The notes under the pieces are model-generated. The model was not told where the DNA came from, did no database searches, and saw only the letters and a list, made by a program, of their open reading frames with translations. A stretch of 64,000 bases of DNA, from assembly GCF_018588885.1 (NCBI RefSeq), contig NZ_JAFFIW010000025.1, positions 19,786-83,785 of the forward strand. Reading direction: 5' to 3'. Position numbers and translations under genes: made by a program. Shown here piece after piece: positions 9,176-19,038 of the stretch; position 1 is the stretch's first letter; each line of letters begins with the position of its first letter. This DNA is from Mesorhizobium sp. dw_380 (GTDB lineage: Bacteria > Pseudomonadota > Alphaproteobacteria > Rhizobiales > Rhizobiaceae).

Positions 9176-9222
9176 GTCTTTCGCCCCACTCCGATCTCTT
9201 GTTCACGGCCCGACGAGCCGCG

Positions 9223-10641
<1,419 letters not shown>

Positions 10642-10689
10642 GGAGCGGCGCCAGTTCGGGAGAAAATGCAAACAACAACAGGCAGGTCG

Positions 10690-10853
10690 GAGGGACAGGC
10701 CCCCCCTCTGGCCTGCCGGCCATCTCCCCCTCAAGGGGGGAGATCAGCAGCTTCGATCCTACCGCCCATCTCGTTAGATTGGCAATTGGGGAAAGCCCGC
10801 GTGACATCAAATCTCCCCCCTTGAGGGGTCCGGCAGGACAGAGGGGGGTGGGA
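10690..10853. repeat. RIME/REP-like palindromic intergenic element, copy B
   Basis: Hairpin ATCTCCCCC...GGGGGAGAT at about 10722-10744 and the reciprocal AATCTCCCCCC/GAGGGG part at 10810-10830 flank a central spacer. The block GGCCTGCCGGCCATCTCCCC is nearly the same as in copy A (5657-5670). The element fills the gap between dnaB and radA, where many Rhizobiales carry the alanine racemase gene alr. Confidence 0.75.
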
Positions 10854-10877
10854 CGGATCGAGGTCTGTTTCAAGAGG

Positions 10878-12368
10878 TCACTCAAACCTCTCCGCGATAT
10901 GGTGCTCCTCAGCCAGATCGGAGAAGCGGGTGAATTCGCCGTGGAAGGCGAGCGTGACCGAGCCCGTCGGGCCGTGGCGCTGCTTGGCGACGATCACCTC
11001 GGCCTTGCCGCGCATCTCGTTCATCTCGTTTTCCCACTTGACGTATTCCTCCGTGCCGAGCTTCGGCTCACGGTTCTTGAGATAATACTCCTCACGATAG
11101 ACGAACATCACGACGTCGGCGTCCTGCTCGATCGAACCGGATTCACGCAAATCGGATAGCTGTGGGCGCTTGTCTTCGCGGCTTTCAACCTGACGCGACA
11201 GCTGCGACAACGCGATGATCGGCACGGCCAGTTCCTTGGCCAGCGCCTTCAGGCCCGTGGTGATCTCGGTGATCTCCTGCACACGATTCTGCGAAGACTT
11301 GGCGCTCGAACCCTGCATCAGCTGGATATAGTCGATGACGATCAGGTCGAGGCCGCGCTGGCGCTTCAGGCGACGCGCGCGGGCCGACAGCTGTGCAATC
11401 GAAATACCGCCGGTCTGGTCGATGAACAGCGGGATCTTCTGCATGGTCTGCGAACAGGCGACCAGCTTTTCGAAGTCCATTTCGGTGATTTCGCCGCGGC
11501 GGATCTTCGAGGACGAAATTTCGGTCTGTTCGGAAATGATGCGGGTGGCGAGCTGTTCGGACGACATTTCGAGCGAGAAGAAGCCGACGACACCACCATT
11601 GGCCGCCTTGAACGAGCCGTCGGCCTGCTGCGCCGGCTCATACATCTCGGCAATGTTGAAGGCGATGTTGGTGGCGAGCGATGTCTTGCCCATGCCTGGA
11701 CGCCCGGCGATGATGATCAGATCGGACGATTGCAGGCCGCCCATGCGGCGGTCGAGATCGCGCATGCCGGTGGCTAGGCCGGACAGATGACCGTCGCGCA
11801 TATAGGCCGCGTTGGCCATGTCGACCGCGGTCTTGACCGCATCGGTGAAGCTCTCGAAGCCGCCATCATAGCGGCCGGTTTCGGCCAACTCGAACAGGCG
11901 GCGCTCGGCGTCCTCGATCTGCTCGGAAGGCGACATGTCGACCGGCGCGTCATAGGCGATGTTGACCATGTCCTCGCCGACGGTGATCAGCGCGCGCCGC
12001 GTCGCCAGGTCATAGATGGCGCGGCCATAATCGGTGGCGTTGACGACGGTGACCGCTTCGACCGCCAACCGCACGATATATTGCGCAACCGTCATGTCGC
12101 CGACCTTTTCGTCGGCCGGCAGGAAGGTCTTTAAGGTGATCGGCGTCGCCACCTTGCCCATGCGGATGAGTTCGGCCGCGATCTCGAAGATCCTGCGATG
12201 CAGGGGTTCGTAGAAATGGCCGGGCTTCAGGAAGTCGGAGACGCGGTAGAAGGCATCGTTGTTGACGAGAATCGCACCGAGCAGCGCCTGCTCGGCCTCG
12301 ATGTTGTTCGGCGCCTCGCGGTAGAGCGGTTGCTCCGCCACGCCGAATTTTCGCGCTGCTTCTGCCAT
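10878..12368 (-). CDS. dnaB: Replicative DNA helicase
   Basis: A 496-residue hexameric helicase that unwinds DNA at the replication fork. The N-terminal DnaB domain begins around PNNIEAEQALLGAIL, and the RecA-like C-terminal domain carries Walker A GRPGMGKTSLA, the FFSLEMSSEQLA segment, Walker B LIVIDYIQLM and LSQLSRQVESR. Length is normal and no intein is present. The gene is preceded by 226 bp without a gene, which probably holds its promoter, and followed by a repeat element and radA. Confidence 0.97.
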   Translation of the reverse strand: MAEAARKFGVAEQPLYREAPNNIEAEQALLGAILVNNDAFYRVSDFLKPGHFYEPLHRRIFEIAAELIRMGKVATPITLKTFLPADEKVGDMTVAQYIVRLAVEAVTVVNATDYGRAIYDLATRRALITVGEDMVNIAYDAPVDMSPSEQIEDAERRLFELAETGRYDGGFESFTDAVKTAVDMANAAYMRDGHLSGLATGMRDLDRRMGGLQSSDLIIIAGRPGMGKTSLATNIAFNIAEMYEPAQQADGSFKAANGGVVGFFSLEMSSEQLATRIISEQTEISSSKIRRGEITEMDFEKLVACSQTMQKIPLFIDQTGGISIAQLSARARRLKRQRGLDLIVIDYIQLMQGSSAKSSQNRVQEITEITTGLKALAKELAVPIIALSQLSRQVESREDKRPQLSDLRESGSIEQDADVVMFVYREEYYLKNREPKLGTEEYVKWENEMNEMRGKAEVIVAKQRHGPTGSVTLAFHGEFTRFSDLAEEHHIAERFE

Positions 12369-12594
12369 GATGTCCCCGATGTCGATCCCGGCCTCTCGAT
12401 ATCAGAACGGGAAAAGTCGGTGCTGACTTATCTGCAACAGTCCCTGCCCAACCGGCTTTGATGCCCACTGTTCACAGGAGGGGCACACCGTCCACAGGAC
12501 AGAATTCCCGTGCTCCGATTCCGGTTGACTTGGCAAGGTTGTGATTCGTAGGAGGAATAGAACAAATAAAGAACGAAATCAAGGGATTTAGCCC

Positions 12595-13557
12595 CTAGGC
12601 GGAATCGCCCCAGTCCAGCCGCCGCGCCACCTTGAACAGTTCGCCGTCGCGTTTGGTGAAAAGCCTCTCGCGGGCGCCGCCGTCCGGTTCGCACAGTTTG
12701 AGCAGCACTTTGCCGGAACCGGATTTCGGCGGCGCGATCACGCGCGCCGAGCGGACCGGCGCTGCATGCCGCGACGCTGCGACATAAATGAACTTCTCGT
12801 CCTCCCACGGCACTTCCGCGTCCTTGGCCAGCCGGTGCAGGCGCGAGCGGGCGACGCGACGGGAAAAGTGGCACCAGTCGGGCGGGTTGAGCGGGCAGGG
12901 CGTTTGGTGTGGACAAGGCGCCAGCAGATGCGCGCCGGCCGCGATCAATTGCGCGCGCACCGCCAGAATTCGCTGCCAGCCCGCAGGCGTGCCCGGCTCG
13001 ACGATCAGCAATGTGTCTGTCGTGAGCTGCCACAGCCGGTCGACCATTCTGGGCAGGGACGCCGGGATGATCTCGTCCAGCACATAGGCGCAGGTGACGA
13101 GGTCTGCCGGCTGAAGGCCGGCGAGGTCGATGGTGACGTCGCCGGCCTGCCAGACGGTCCTGGCCGTGATGGCATCGGCGGCAAGCGTTTCGCCGACCTT
13201 GCGGACCGCCGCACTCGCTTCCAGCAACAGGGCCCGTTCGAGATCGGGCCAGAGCTCGCAGGTGGCCCAAAGCACCGTACCAGGCCCGGCGCCGACATCG
13301 AGCAGGGTTCTCGGCATGAAATCCGGCCGGGCCTCGGCCAGCGCGTCGAGGCTGGCGCGGACCGCGGCATAGGTCGCCGGCAATCGCGTTGCCAGATAGG
13401 CTCTAACCGCAAAGTCCTGCGCCATGTGCAGACGGCCGTCGCGCAGTTCGGCGCGGTAGCGGTCCGACAGGGTTTTCGCTGCCTGCTTCAGCTCCGGCAG
13501 CGGGATTTTTTCCAGGATACGATCGACGGCTTGTCGAAGAGAGGCCGGCAGCTCCAT
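12595..13557 (-). CDS. Rsm22-like small ribosomal subunit methyltransferase family protein
   Basis: A 320-residue protein of the Rsm22 family, related to the mitochondrial ribosome assembly factor METTL17/Rsm22. It has a Rossmann SAM-binding motif LLDVGAGPGTVLWA near residue 100, ADLVTCAYVLDE in the middle, and a cysteine cluster in APCPHQTPCPL followed by DWCHFSRRV, which could bind a metal or iron-sulphur cluster as described for the eukaryotic members. The reaction is not known. It starts 3 bp downstream of the deleted ynfA remnant on the same strand. Confidence 0.85.
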   Translation of the reverse strand: MELPASLRQAVDRILEKIPLPELKQAAKTLSDRYRAELRDGRLHMAQDFAVRAYLATRLPATYAAVRASLDALAEARPDFMPRTLLDVGAGPGTVLWATCELWPDLERALLLEASAAVRKVGETLAADAITARTVWQAGDVTIDLAGLQPADLVTCAYVLDEIIPASLPRMVDRLWQLTTDTLLIVEPGTPAGWQRILAVRAQLIAAGAHLLAPCPHQTPCPLNPPDWCHFSRRVARSRLHRLAKDAEVPWEDEKFIYVAASRHAAPVRSARVIAPPKSGSGKVLLKLCEPDGGARERLFTKRDGELFKVARRLDWGDSA

Positions 13558-13560
13558 GCC

Positions 13561-13731
13561 CTATGCCCCTCGCGGTGCGAGCAGGATCAGCGAAGCGCCG
13601 GCGATGCAGAGCGCCGCACCGCCAAAATCCCAGCGGTCGGGCCGCACGCCTTCCAGCCGCCACCAGGCCCATACCGAAAAACAGCCGGCGATCTCGGCCA
13701 GTGCCGCGGCGGTGTGGAGGAGATGGGTCAT
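13561..13731 (-). pseudogene. ynfA: Internally deleted YnfA/UPF0060 membrane protein remnant
   Basis: A 56-codon open frame reading MTHLLHTAAALAEIAGCF at its start and EGVRPDRWDFGGAALCIAGA later. Both ends match the UPF0060/YnfA small multidrug-resistance-like family, whose members have about 105-110 residues and four membrane helices. Here residue 26 (WRL) is joined directly to the EGVRPDRWD block that normally sits near residue 80. About 50 residues, the second and third helices, are missing, and the reading frame is kept. The product would have only two helices and is probably not a working transporter, although it could still be translated. It was too short to be called as a gene by length alone. 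Confidence 0.8.
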
Positions 13732-13821
13732 GAAAAGGGACTCGCGACGATCACGAGGCCTTTTTCAGGGCAGGGGCCGGGAATGGCAAGCGCCAAAGGC
13801 AACCGGCGTGCCTACGGCATT

Positions 13822-15114
13822 TTATTCCGCCACCTTGCGGCGGCGGGCGGGCTTGGCGGGCTTCTCGACGGGCGCCGCTTCGCGGCGGCCCAAGTCGCGC
13901 ATCTCGAGCGACTTTTCGCATTTGGCCATATAGTCGCGGGTCATCGGCAGCGTGTCGTTCTGCTTGGTGATCTGGAACTGGAAGATGACCAGGTCCTGCC
14001 AGCGGAAGGCGGCTTCCGAAGCGGCCAGATAAAATTCCCACATGCGGCAGAAGCGCTCATCGTAGATGGCTTTCGCCTTGTCGCGATTGGCGGCGAAGCG
14101 CTGGCCCCAGTGCTTCAGCGTGTCGGCGTAATGGAGCCGCAGGATCTCGACGTCCGTGACCACGAGGCCGGACTTCTCGATCGCCGGCAGCACCTCCGAC
14201 ATTGCCGGGATGTAGCCGCCCGGGAAAATGTACTTGCGGATGAAGGCACTCGTCGCCCACGGCACGCCGGAGCGCCCGATCGTGTGCAGGAGCATGACGC
14301 CATCGGGCTTCAGCAACGTTGCCGCCTTGTCGAAGAAGGTCCGGTAATGGTTGACGCCGACATGTTCGAACATGCCGACCGAAACGATGCGGTCGAAGCG
14401 TTCGTTGAGTTCGCGGTAGTCCTTCAGCTCGAAATGGACGTGGTTTTCCAGCCCTTGCGCATGCGCGCGGTCGGTGGCGACGCCATGCTGTTCGGTCGAC
14501 AGTGTCACGCCCTGCACGTCGACGTCGAAGGCCTTGGCGAGATAAAGGCCGAGCCCGCCCCAGCCGGAGCCGATATCGAGCACGGTCTGGCCGGCCTTCA
14601 GCCTGAGCTTGGCGGCGATATGGCGCTTCTTGGCGGCCTGCGCCTCATCCAGGGTCATGTCCGGCTGTTCGAAATAGGCGCAGGAATACTGCATGTCCTC
14701 ATCAAGGAAGAGCCGGTAGAGATCGCCCGACAGATCGTAGTGGCGCTGCACGTTGCGGCGCGAGCGCGAGGCGGTGTTGATCTGCTGCAGGCGCCGGAAG
14801 GCGTGGCGCAGACCCTCGATGGCCTTCGACCATGTCGCGTCGATGCCGCCGCTGCCCATGTTCTGGAAGGCGATGCGCATCAGTCCGAGCACGCCGCCTT
14901 CGAGAATGTCGAGTTCGCCGTCCATGTAGGCTTCTGGCACCGCCAGCATCGGATCGAAGGTGATGGCGCGTTCGGCGTGTCGGGTTTTGATGTGCATGTG
15001 CACCGGCTCGCCGCTGCCGTCGCCGAAGGTAATTGTCGAGCCTTGTGGCCCGGTTACCTTGAGACTGCCGGTGCGCACCAGGCGGTCGAGAACGCGCTTC
15101 AACAGAATATTCAT
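13822..15114 (-). CDS. cfa: Cyclopropane-fatty-acyl-phospholipid synthase family protein
   Basis: A 430-residue SAM-dependent enzyme that methylenates cis double bonds of membrane phospholipid acyl chains. It has the SAM motif VLDIGSGWGGLGLYLA, then GVTLSTEQHGVA and FDRIVSVGMFEHVG, all typical of Cfa. The start at 15114 (MNILLKRVLDRLV) fits the family and has a purine-rich GAGGGG upstream; the frame could extend 16 codons further. The C terminus ends in a basic Lys/Arg-rich tail. The terminator of rplI lies upstream, so this gene has its own promoter. Confidence 0.93.
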   Translation of the reverse strand: MNILLKRVLDRLVRTGSLKVTGPQGSTITFGDGSGEPVHMHIKTRHAERAITFDPMLAVPEAYMDGELDILEGGVLGLMRIAFQNMGSGGIDATWSKAIEGLRHAFRRLQQINTASRSRRNVQRHYDLSGDLYRLFLDEDMQYSCAYFEQPDMTLDEAQAAKKRHIAAKLRLKAGQTVLDIGSGWGGLGLYLAKAFDVDVQGVTLSTEQHGVATDRAHAQGLENHVHFELKDYRELNERFDRIVSVGMFEHVGVNHYRTFFDKAATLLKPDGVMLLHTIGRSGVPWATSAFIRKYIFPGGYIPAMSEVLPAIEKSGLVVTDVEILRLHYADTLKHWGQRFAANRDKAKAIYDERFCRMWEFYLAASEAAFRWQDLVIFQFQITKQNDTLPMTRDYMAKCEKSLEMRDLGRREAAPVEKPAKPARRRKVAE

Positions 15115-15194
15115 AGTCCGATGTCCCCTCACGGTCAGACAGGCTGTCCTACTCTGCATCAATATATAGGGTTTCGAAAAGTTCCTTTTGGCAC

Positions 15195-15224
15195 AAAAAT
15201 GCCCGGGCGAGAGGCCCGGGCATT
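15195..15224 (-). terminator. Rho-independent terminator after rplI
   Basis: On the minus strand a perfect 11-bp stem, AATGCCCGGGC/GCCCGGGCATT, with a 5-base loop is followed by a short T run. It lies 56 bp beyond the rplI stop and before cfa. Confidence 0.88.
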
Positions 15225-15279
15225 GGTCCAGTATTGGAAACCGACGATTCGAAGCGCCGGTCCAGCACTCCGTGCGTTA

Positions 15280-15864
15280 TCAGGCGTTGTCTTCGCCGCC
15301 TTCGAACTCGGCATTCGGATCGAAGAAGTTTTCCGGCCGCGCATTGTCGTTGATGTCCTCACCATAGATGGCTTCGGCCGTGGTCAGCGTCTCGCCCTTG
15401 GCCTGGCGCTCGGCTTCGTCCGCGGTGCGGGCGATGTTGAGCGTGATGGTGACTTCGACTTCCGGATGCAGCGCGATCGCCACATTGGTGAGACCGATGG
15501 TCTTGATCGGCTGGTTGAGCAGGATCTGGTTGCGGTTGACCGTAAACCCTTCCGCCGTCAGCAGATCGGCGATGTCGCGCGTCGATACCGAACCGTAGAG
15601 CTGGCCGGTCTCGCCTGCCGAACGAACCGCGATGAAGCTCTTGCCGTCGAGCTTTTCGGCAACCTGGCTGGCTTCCGACTTGCGCTCGAGATTGCGGGCT
15701 TCAAGCTGGGCGCGCTGGCCTTCGAACTTCTTCTTGTTGGCTTCGTTGGCGCGCAGCGCCTTGCCCTGCGGCAACAGGAAATTGCGGGCAAAGCCGTCCT
15801 TGACCTTGACGGTATCGCCCATCTGGCCGAGGCGGGAAACGCGTTCGAGAAGAATGACTTCCAT
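15280..15864 (-). CDS. rplI: 50S ribosomal protein L9
   Basis: A 194-residue L9. The N-terminal MEVILLERVSRLGQMGD and GFARNFLLPQGKA blocks bind 23S rRNA; a long helix and the C-terminal domain (GSVSTRDIADLL) follow. The C terminus carries an acidic extension of about 45 residues, common in alphaproteobacterial L9. The ATG at 15864 has AAAAGGAA upstream; the extra 24 codons in the open frame are not coding. In other Rhizobiales a DUF2232 gene usually stands between rpsR and rplI; here there is only a 212-bp gap. Confidence 0.97.
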   Translation of the reverse strand: MEVILLERVSRLGQMGDTVKVKDGFARNFLLPQGKALRANEANKKKFEGQRAQLEARNLERKSEASQVAEKLDGKSFIAVRSAGETGQLYGSVSTRDIADLLTAEGFTVNRNQILLNQPIKTIGLTNVAIALHPEVEVTITLNIARTADEAERQAKGETLTTAEAIYGEDINDNARPENFFDPNAEFEGGEDNA

Positions 15865-16046
15865 GGTTTTGTTCCTTTTGGTTGGGCGTCCGTCCACAAG
15901 GCAGACACCGAATTTCTGGAACAGGTCAGGAAGCAAAAGGCGTTGCCGCCGGTGTCGCTGTCCTGCCTGTCGCGGCAGTTAGAGGTTTTGACCTCAACTC
16001 GGGATTTGGTGGCTAAACCGGCATGCCCGTCATGGCCGGAGAAAGG

Positions 16047-16068
16047 AACGGGCGGCGAACCGCCCGTT
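16047..16068 (-). terminator. Stem-loop between rpsR and rplI
   Basis: A perfect 9-bp stem, AACGGGCGG/CCGCCCGTT. Read on the minus strand the loop is TTCG, a stable tetraloop, and pyrimidine-rich CCTTTCTCC follows. It lies 9 bp after the rpsR stop. The missing long T run makes it either a weak terminator or a transcript-stabilising or attenuating hairpin. Confidence 0.6.
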
Positions 16069-16076
16069 CGGGAGAA

Positions 16077-16325
16077 TTAGCGGACCACGTAGGGCAGCAG
16101 GCCGAGGAAGCGGGCGCGCTTGATCGCCTTGGCGAGTTCACGCTGCTTCTTCTGGCTGACGGCGGTGATGCGCGACGGCACGATCTTGCCGCGCTCGGAA
16201 ATGTAGCGCTGCAGGAGACGCACGTCCTTGTAGTCGATCTTGGGTGCGTTGGCGCCGGAGAACGGGCAGGTCTTGCGGCGACGATGGAACGGGCGCCGGG
16301 TCGGGATCTGGTTGATGTCGACCAT
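16077..16325 (-). CDS. rpsR: 30S ribosomal protein S18
   Basis: An 82-residue S18 containing the family block PFSGANAPKIDYKDVRLLQRY (quoted only in part) and the C-terminal RARFLGLLPYVVR. It binds 16S rRNA as a complex with S6. The start overlaps the rpsF stop by one base (TAATG), which implies translational coupling, and it shares the rpsF transcript. Confidence 0.97.
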   Translation of the reverse strand: MVDINQIPTRRPFHRRRKTCPFSGANAPKIDYKDVRLLQRYISERGKIVPSRITAVSQKKQRELAKAIKRARFLGLLPYVVR

Positions 16326-16825
16326 TATTCTGCACCCCCTTCAAAGCCTTCGCGCGGACGGCGCGGACCACGATCGCCACCGGCGTCGCCGAACGAACGC
16401 GGCGGACGATCGCCACGGTCGCCGCGATCACGGTCGCCGAACGAACGCGGACCACGATCGCCGCGGTCGCGGTCGCCGAAGCTGCCGCGCTCGGAGCGCT
16501 CTTCGCGCTTCTGCATCATGGCCGACGGGCCTTCCTCATGCGCCTCGACCTTGATGGTCAGGAACCGAAGGACGTCCTCGGACAGACCCATCTGGCGCTC
16601 CATCTCGTTGAGCGCGGCCGGCGGGCAGTTAAGGTCCATCAGCGTGTAGTAGGCCTTCCGGTTCTTGTTGACCCGGTAGGTGAGGGACTTCAGTCCCCAG
16701 TTCTCGACCCGGCCGACGGACCCGCCATTCGCGGAGATGACGCCCTTGTACTGTTCGACAAGCGCATCGACCTGCTGCTGCGAGAGGTCCTGCCGGGCAA
16801 GAAACACATGTTCGTAAAGAGCCAT
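16325..16825 (-). CDS. rpsF: 30S ribosomal protein S6 with Arg/Gly/Asp-rich C-terminal repeats
   Basis: A 166-residue S6, the partner of S18 in the small subunit. The folded part (MALYEHVFLARQDLS to about residue 110) is typical. Beyond it lies an extension of about 50 residues built from repeats of the RSFGDRDRGDRG kind, highly charged and probably disordered. The start at 16825 is fixed by homology to MALYEHVF and by AAAGGCAC upstream; the frame is open further upstream but that part is the leader. The gene starts the rpsF-rpsR-rplI cluster. Confidence 0.96.
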   Translation of the reverse strand: MALYEHVFLARQDLSQQQVDALVEQYKGVISANGGSVGRVENWGLKSLTYRVNKNRKAYYTLMDLNCPPAALNEMERQMGLSEDVLRFLTIKVEAHEEGPSAMMQKREERSERGSFGDRDRGDRGPRSFGDRDRGDRGDRPPRSFGDAGGDRGPRRPREGFEGGAE

Positions 16826-17277
16826 TATGTCTTGTGCCTTTCTTCGTTTCTCTCCCGGTTCCCGGCGGCAAAAGCCTCTGCAACTTCTCTGACCCGGAAA
16901 TCGGGGAAGAAAGGAGCATGACGAGACGGTCGAGAGCGGAGACACGGGAGGCGGAAGCACTTCTGGCTTCACGCGAAGGCTTTTGATAAAACCTCCGGCC
17001 CTCCGTTCAGCCCCCAGCTGGGACCGGCAGATTGGCGGCGTTCATACAGCAATCCGCTGATAAGGCAAGGGCAAGCGGCGTCCCTGATGTCGCGGGGAGC
17101 TGGAAAAGCAAGCGGCAGCGCCGGCAGGGCGTGGCGATTTTTACAGAAACCGGCCCTTAACCACAATGTCAGGTTGCACGGGGTTGGGTCCCGCCGTCAA
17201 CCGTCGATTCATCATGGAAGGCGCAAAAGCCCGGGCAGCCCGCGCACGACAGGCGGCAAGCATTTCCGGGGGTAAGA
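16826..17277. promoter_or_regulatory. Intergenic region: rpsF leader and upstream region of the Tad-like gene
   Basis: There are 452 bp between divergent genes and no convincing gene. Read on the minus strand, the 50 bases before rpsF contain GCCGCCGGGAACCGGGAG, a short CCG-bearing hairpin that could be the S6:S18 autoregulatory RNA element known from many bacteria. The match is by eye and uncertain. No clear promoter boxes could be picked out for the plus-strand gene. Confidence 0.4.
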
Positions 17278-18990
17278 ATGCTTCTCAACAGGTTCTGGCG
17301 CTCGAAGAGCGGCAATTTTGCACTTCTGATGGGCTTGGGCCTGCCGGCCATCCTGTCTGCCGTGGCCTTCGCGGTTGACGTCTCCACCGTCATGCGGGCC
17401 AAGAGCAACCTGCAGAACGCGCTCGACGCCGCCAATCTGGCCTCTTCGCATCTCGGCGATCTCGAAATTAGCCGCACCGACGCGTTCAACCGCTATTTTC
17501 AGGCCAACATCGTCGGGCATGGCGAACTCGCGAACGCCCAGGCGACGCTAACCGTCGACAGGGGCGTTAACTTCATCAAGACCAAGGCGGTTGCCTCGGC
17601 GGACGTCAATCTGAACTTCGCCTTCCTGTTTGGCCAAAGCAAACACATCGTCGTCGGTGCCTCGGCTGTCGAATCGAACAATCAGCTCGAAGTCGTGCTG
17701 GTGCTGGACAACACCGGCTCGATGGCCGGTGCCCGGATTTCTGCCCTGAAGACAGCGACGAACAATCTGCTCAACTATCTCGAAGCGGTACAATCACCAA
17801 CGCGCAAGGTCCGCGTGGCGCTGGTTCCGTTCGTGACCGCGGTCAATGTCAATGGCGATGGGTTCGATCCGTCCTGGGTCGACATGGATGGCAAGTCATC
17901 CACCAATGGGATCAATTTTCCCACCATCAGTAGCAAGCGTCCCAATCATATGGCGCTGTTCAAGCAGCTTATGAAAGATCCCGCCTCGGCTGCCAAGTTG
18001 ACGGGGTGGAAGGATGACAAAGGGACGGATACGGGGTGGAAAGGCTGCGTCGAGGCGCGGCCTGGTAGCCTTAATATCTCCGACACGCCGCCGGACCCGT
18101 CCAACCCCGACACTCTGTTCGTGCCGTACTTCGCACCGGACAGTCCAGGGCTCGGCACGAAACCTTCCAGTAGCTATTCGAACAACGCTTCTTACTACAA
18201 CAACTCTTTCGTCGACGACACCCCTGATCAGGCCAAGCTTGCCAAGAATGGGGGGCTGAATATCCTCGGAATAGATTTGAGCGGCTTGCTTGGAAGCACC
18301 TCCGATCCCTCGAAGAACGATCTCGAAACCGTCGCCAAGTATGTGGCACCGCAGAACATCGGCATTGACACCATCGCTGCCACAAACGATCCAAATGCCT
18401 TGCAATTGACGGTAGGGCCAAACCGGTCCTGTCCCTCGCCAATCGTTCCGTTGACGGAAGATTTCACAAAGCTTCGCAAGGAGGCTGGCAAGATGTTTGC
18501 GTGGGCAGGGTCCGGCACAAACGTCTCCGAAGGCCTGGCCTGGGGCCAGCGGGTGTTGTCGCCAACGGAGCCGTATACCGAGGGAACGCCATGGAACACG
18601 CCTGGAGTGAGCAAGATCGTCATGTTGCTCACCGACGGTGAGAACGTGGTCTACGGCGCCAGCAAGGAGACGACCAGATCCGACTATACGTCCTATGGTT
18701 ATCTCGCGGGCTCAGCCTATGGCACCGCCGGTCGGCTTGGATCGGACAATCAGGCCACCGCCGCGCGCAATGTCGACGGCTGGACCAAAAGCGTCTGCAC
18801 GCAACTGAAGAGCCAGGGTGCCGAGATCTACACCATGGTGCTGCAGTCCGACACCGCCGCCAACCGCACGCTCTACAGCGCCTGCGCCTCGGATCCCAGC
18901 GACTACTACGCAGTCAACGATCCAAGCAAACTGCCAAATGTGTTCGAGCAAATCGCCAACAAGTTCTCGAAGCTGCAATTGACGAATTGA
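17278..18990 (+). CDS. Tad-like pilus assembly protein with von Willebrand factor A domain
   Basis: A 570-residue protein. The N terminus has a TadE/TadG-type segment, SGNFALLMGLGLPAILSAV, that serves as single membrane anchor, then DVSTVMRAKSNLQNALDAA, typical of Flp pilus pseudopilin-like proteins. A von Willebrand factor A domain begins at VVLVLDNTGSMAG, a MIDAS motif of DxTxS form, and continues through VMLLTDGEN near residue 445. Most of the protein is probably periplasmic. No other tad genes are adjacent, so it is a stand-alone copy. The role in adhesion or pilus assembly is inferred from family only. Confidence 0.82.
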   Translation: MLLNRFWRSKSGNFALLMGLGLPAILSAVAFAVDVSTVMRAKSNLQNALDAANLASSHLGDLEISRTDAFNRYFQANIVGHGELANAQATLTVDRGVNFIKTKAVASADVNLNFAFLFGQSKHIVVGASAVESNNQLEVVLVLDNTGSMAGARISALKTATNNLLNYLEAVQSPTRKVRVALVPFVTAVNVNGDGFDPSWVDMDGKSSTNGINFPTISSKRPNHMALFKQLMKDPASAAKLTGWKDDKGTDTGWKGCVEARPGSLNISDTPPDPSNPDTLFVPYFAPDSPGLGTKPSSSYSNNASYYNNSFVDDTPDQAKLAKNGGLNILGIDLSGLLGSTSDPSKNDLETVAKYVAPQNIGIDTIAATNDPNALQLTVGPNRSCPSPIVPLTEDFTKLRKEAGKMFAWAGSGTNVSEGLAWGQRVLSPTEPYTEGTPWNTPGVSKIVMLLTDGENVVYGASKETTRSDYTSYGYLAGSAYGTAGRLGSDNQATAARNVDGWTKSVCTQLKSQGAEIYTMVLQSDTAANRTLYSACASDPSDYYAVNDPSKLPNVFEQIANKFSKLQLTN

Positions 18991-19038
18991 CGCTGGATCT
19001 CGCAGGGATCGACCTACATCTGAAGGAAGCCGCATCCG

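Noticed and set aside
12766..16080. A plus-strand open frame of more than 1,100 codons antisense to Rsm22, cfa and rplI
   Set aside because: It is a shadow of high-GC codon use: the minus-strand genes have clear families, motifs and starts, while the antisense translation has no recognisable domain and crosses several intergenic gaps and the rplI terminator.
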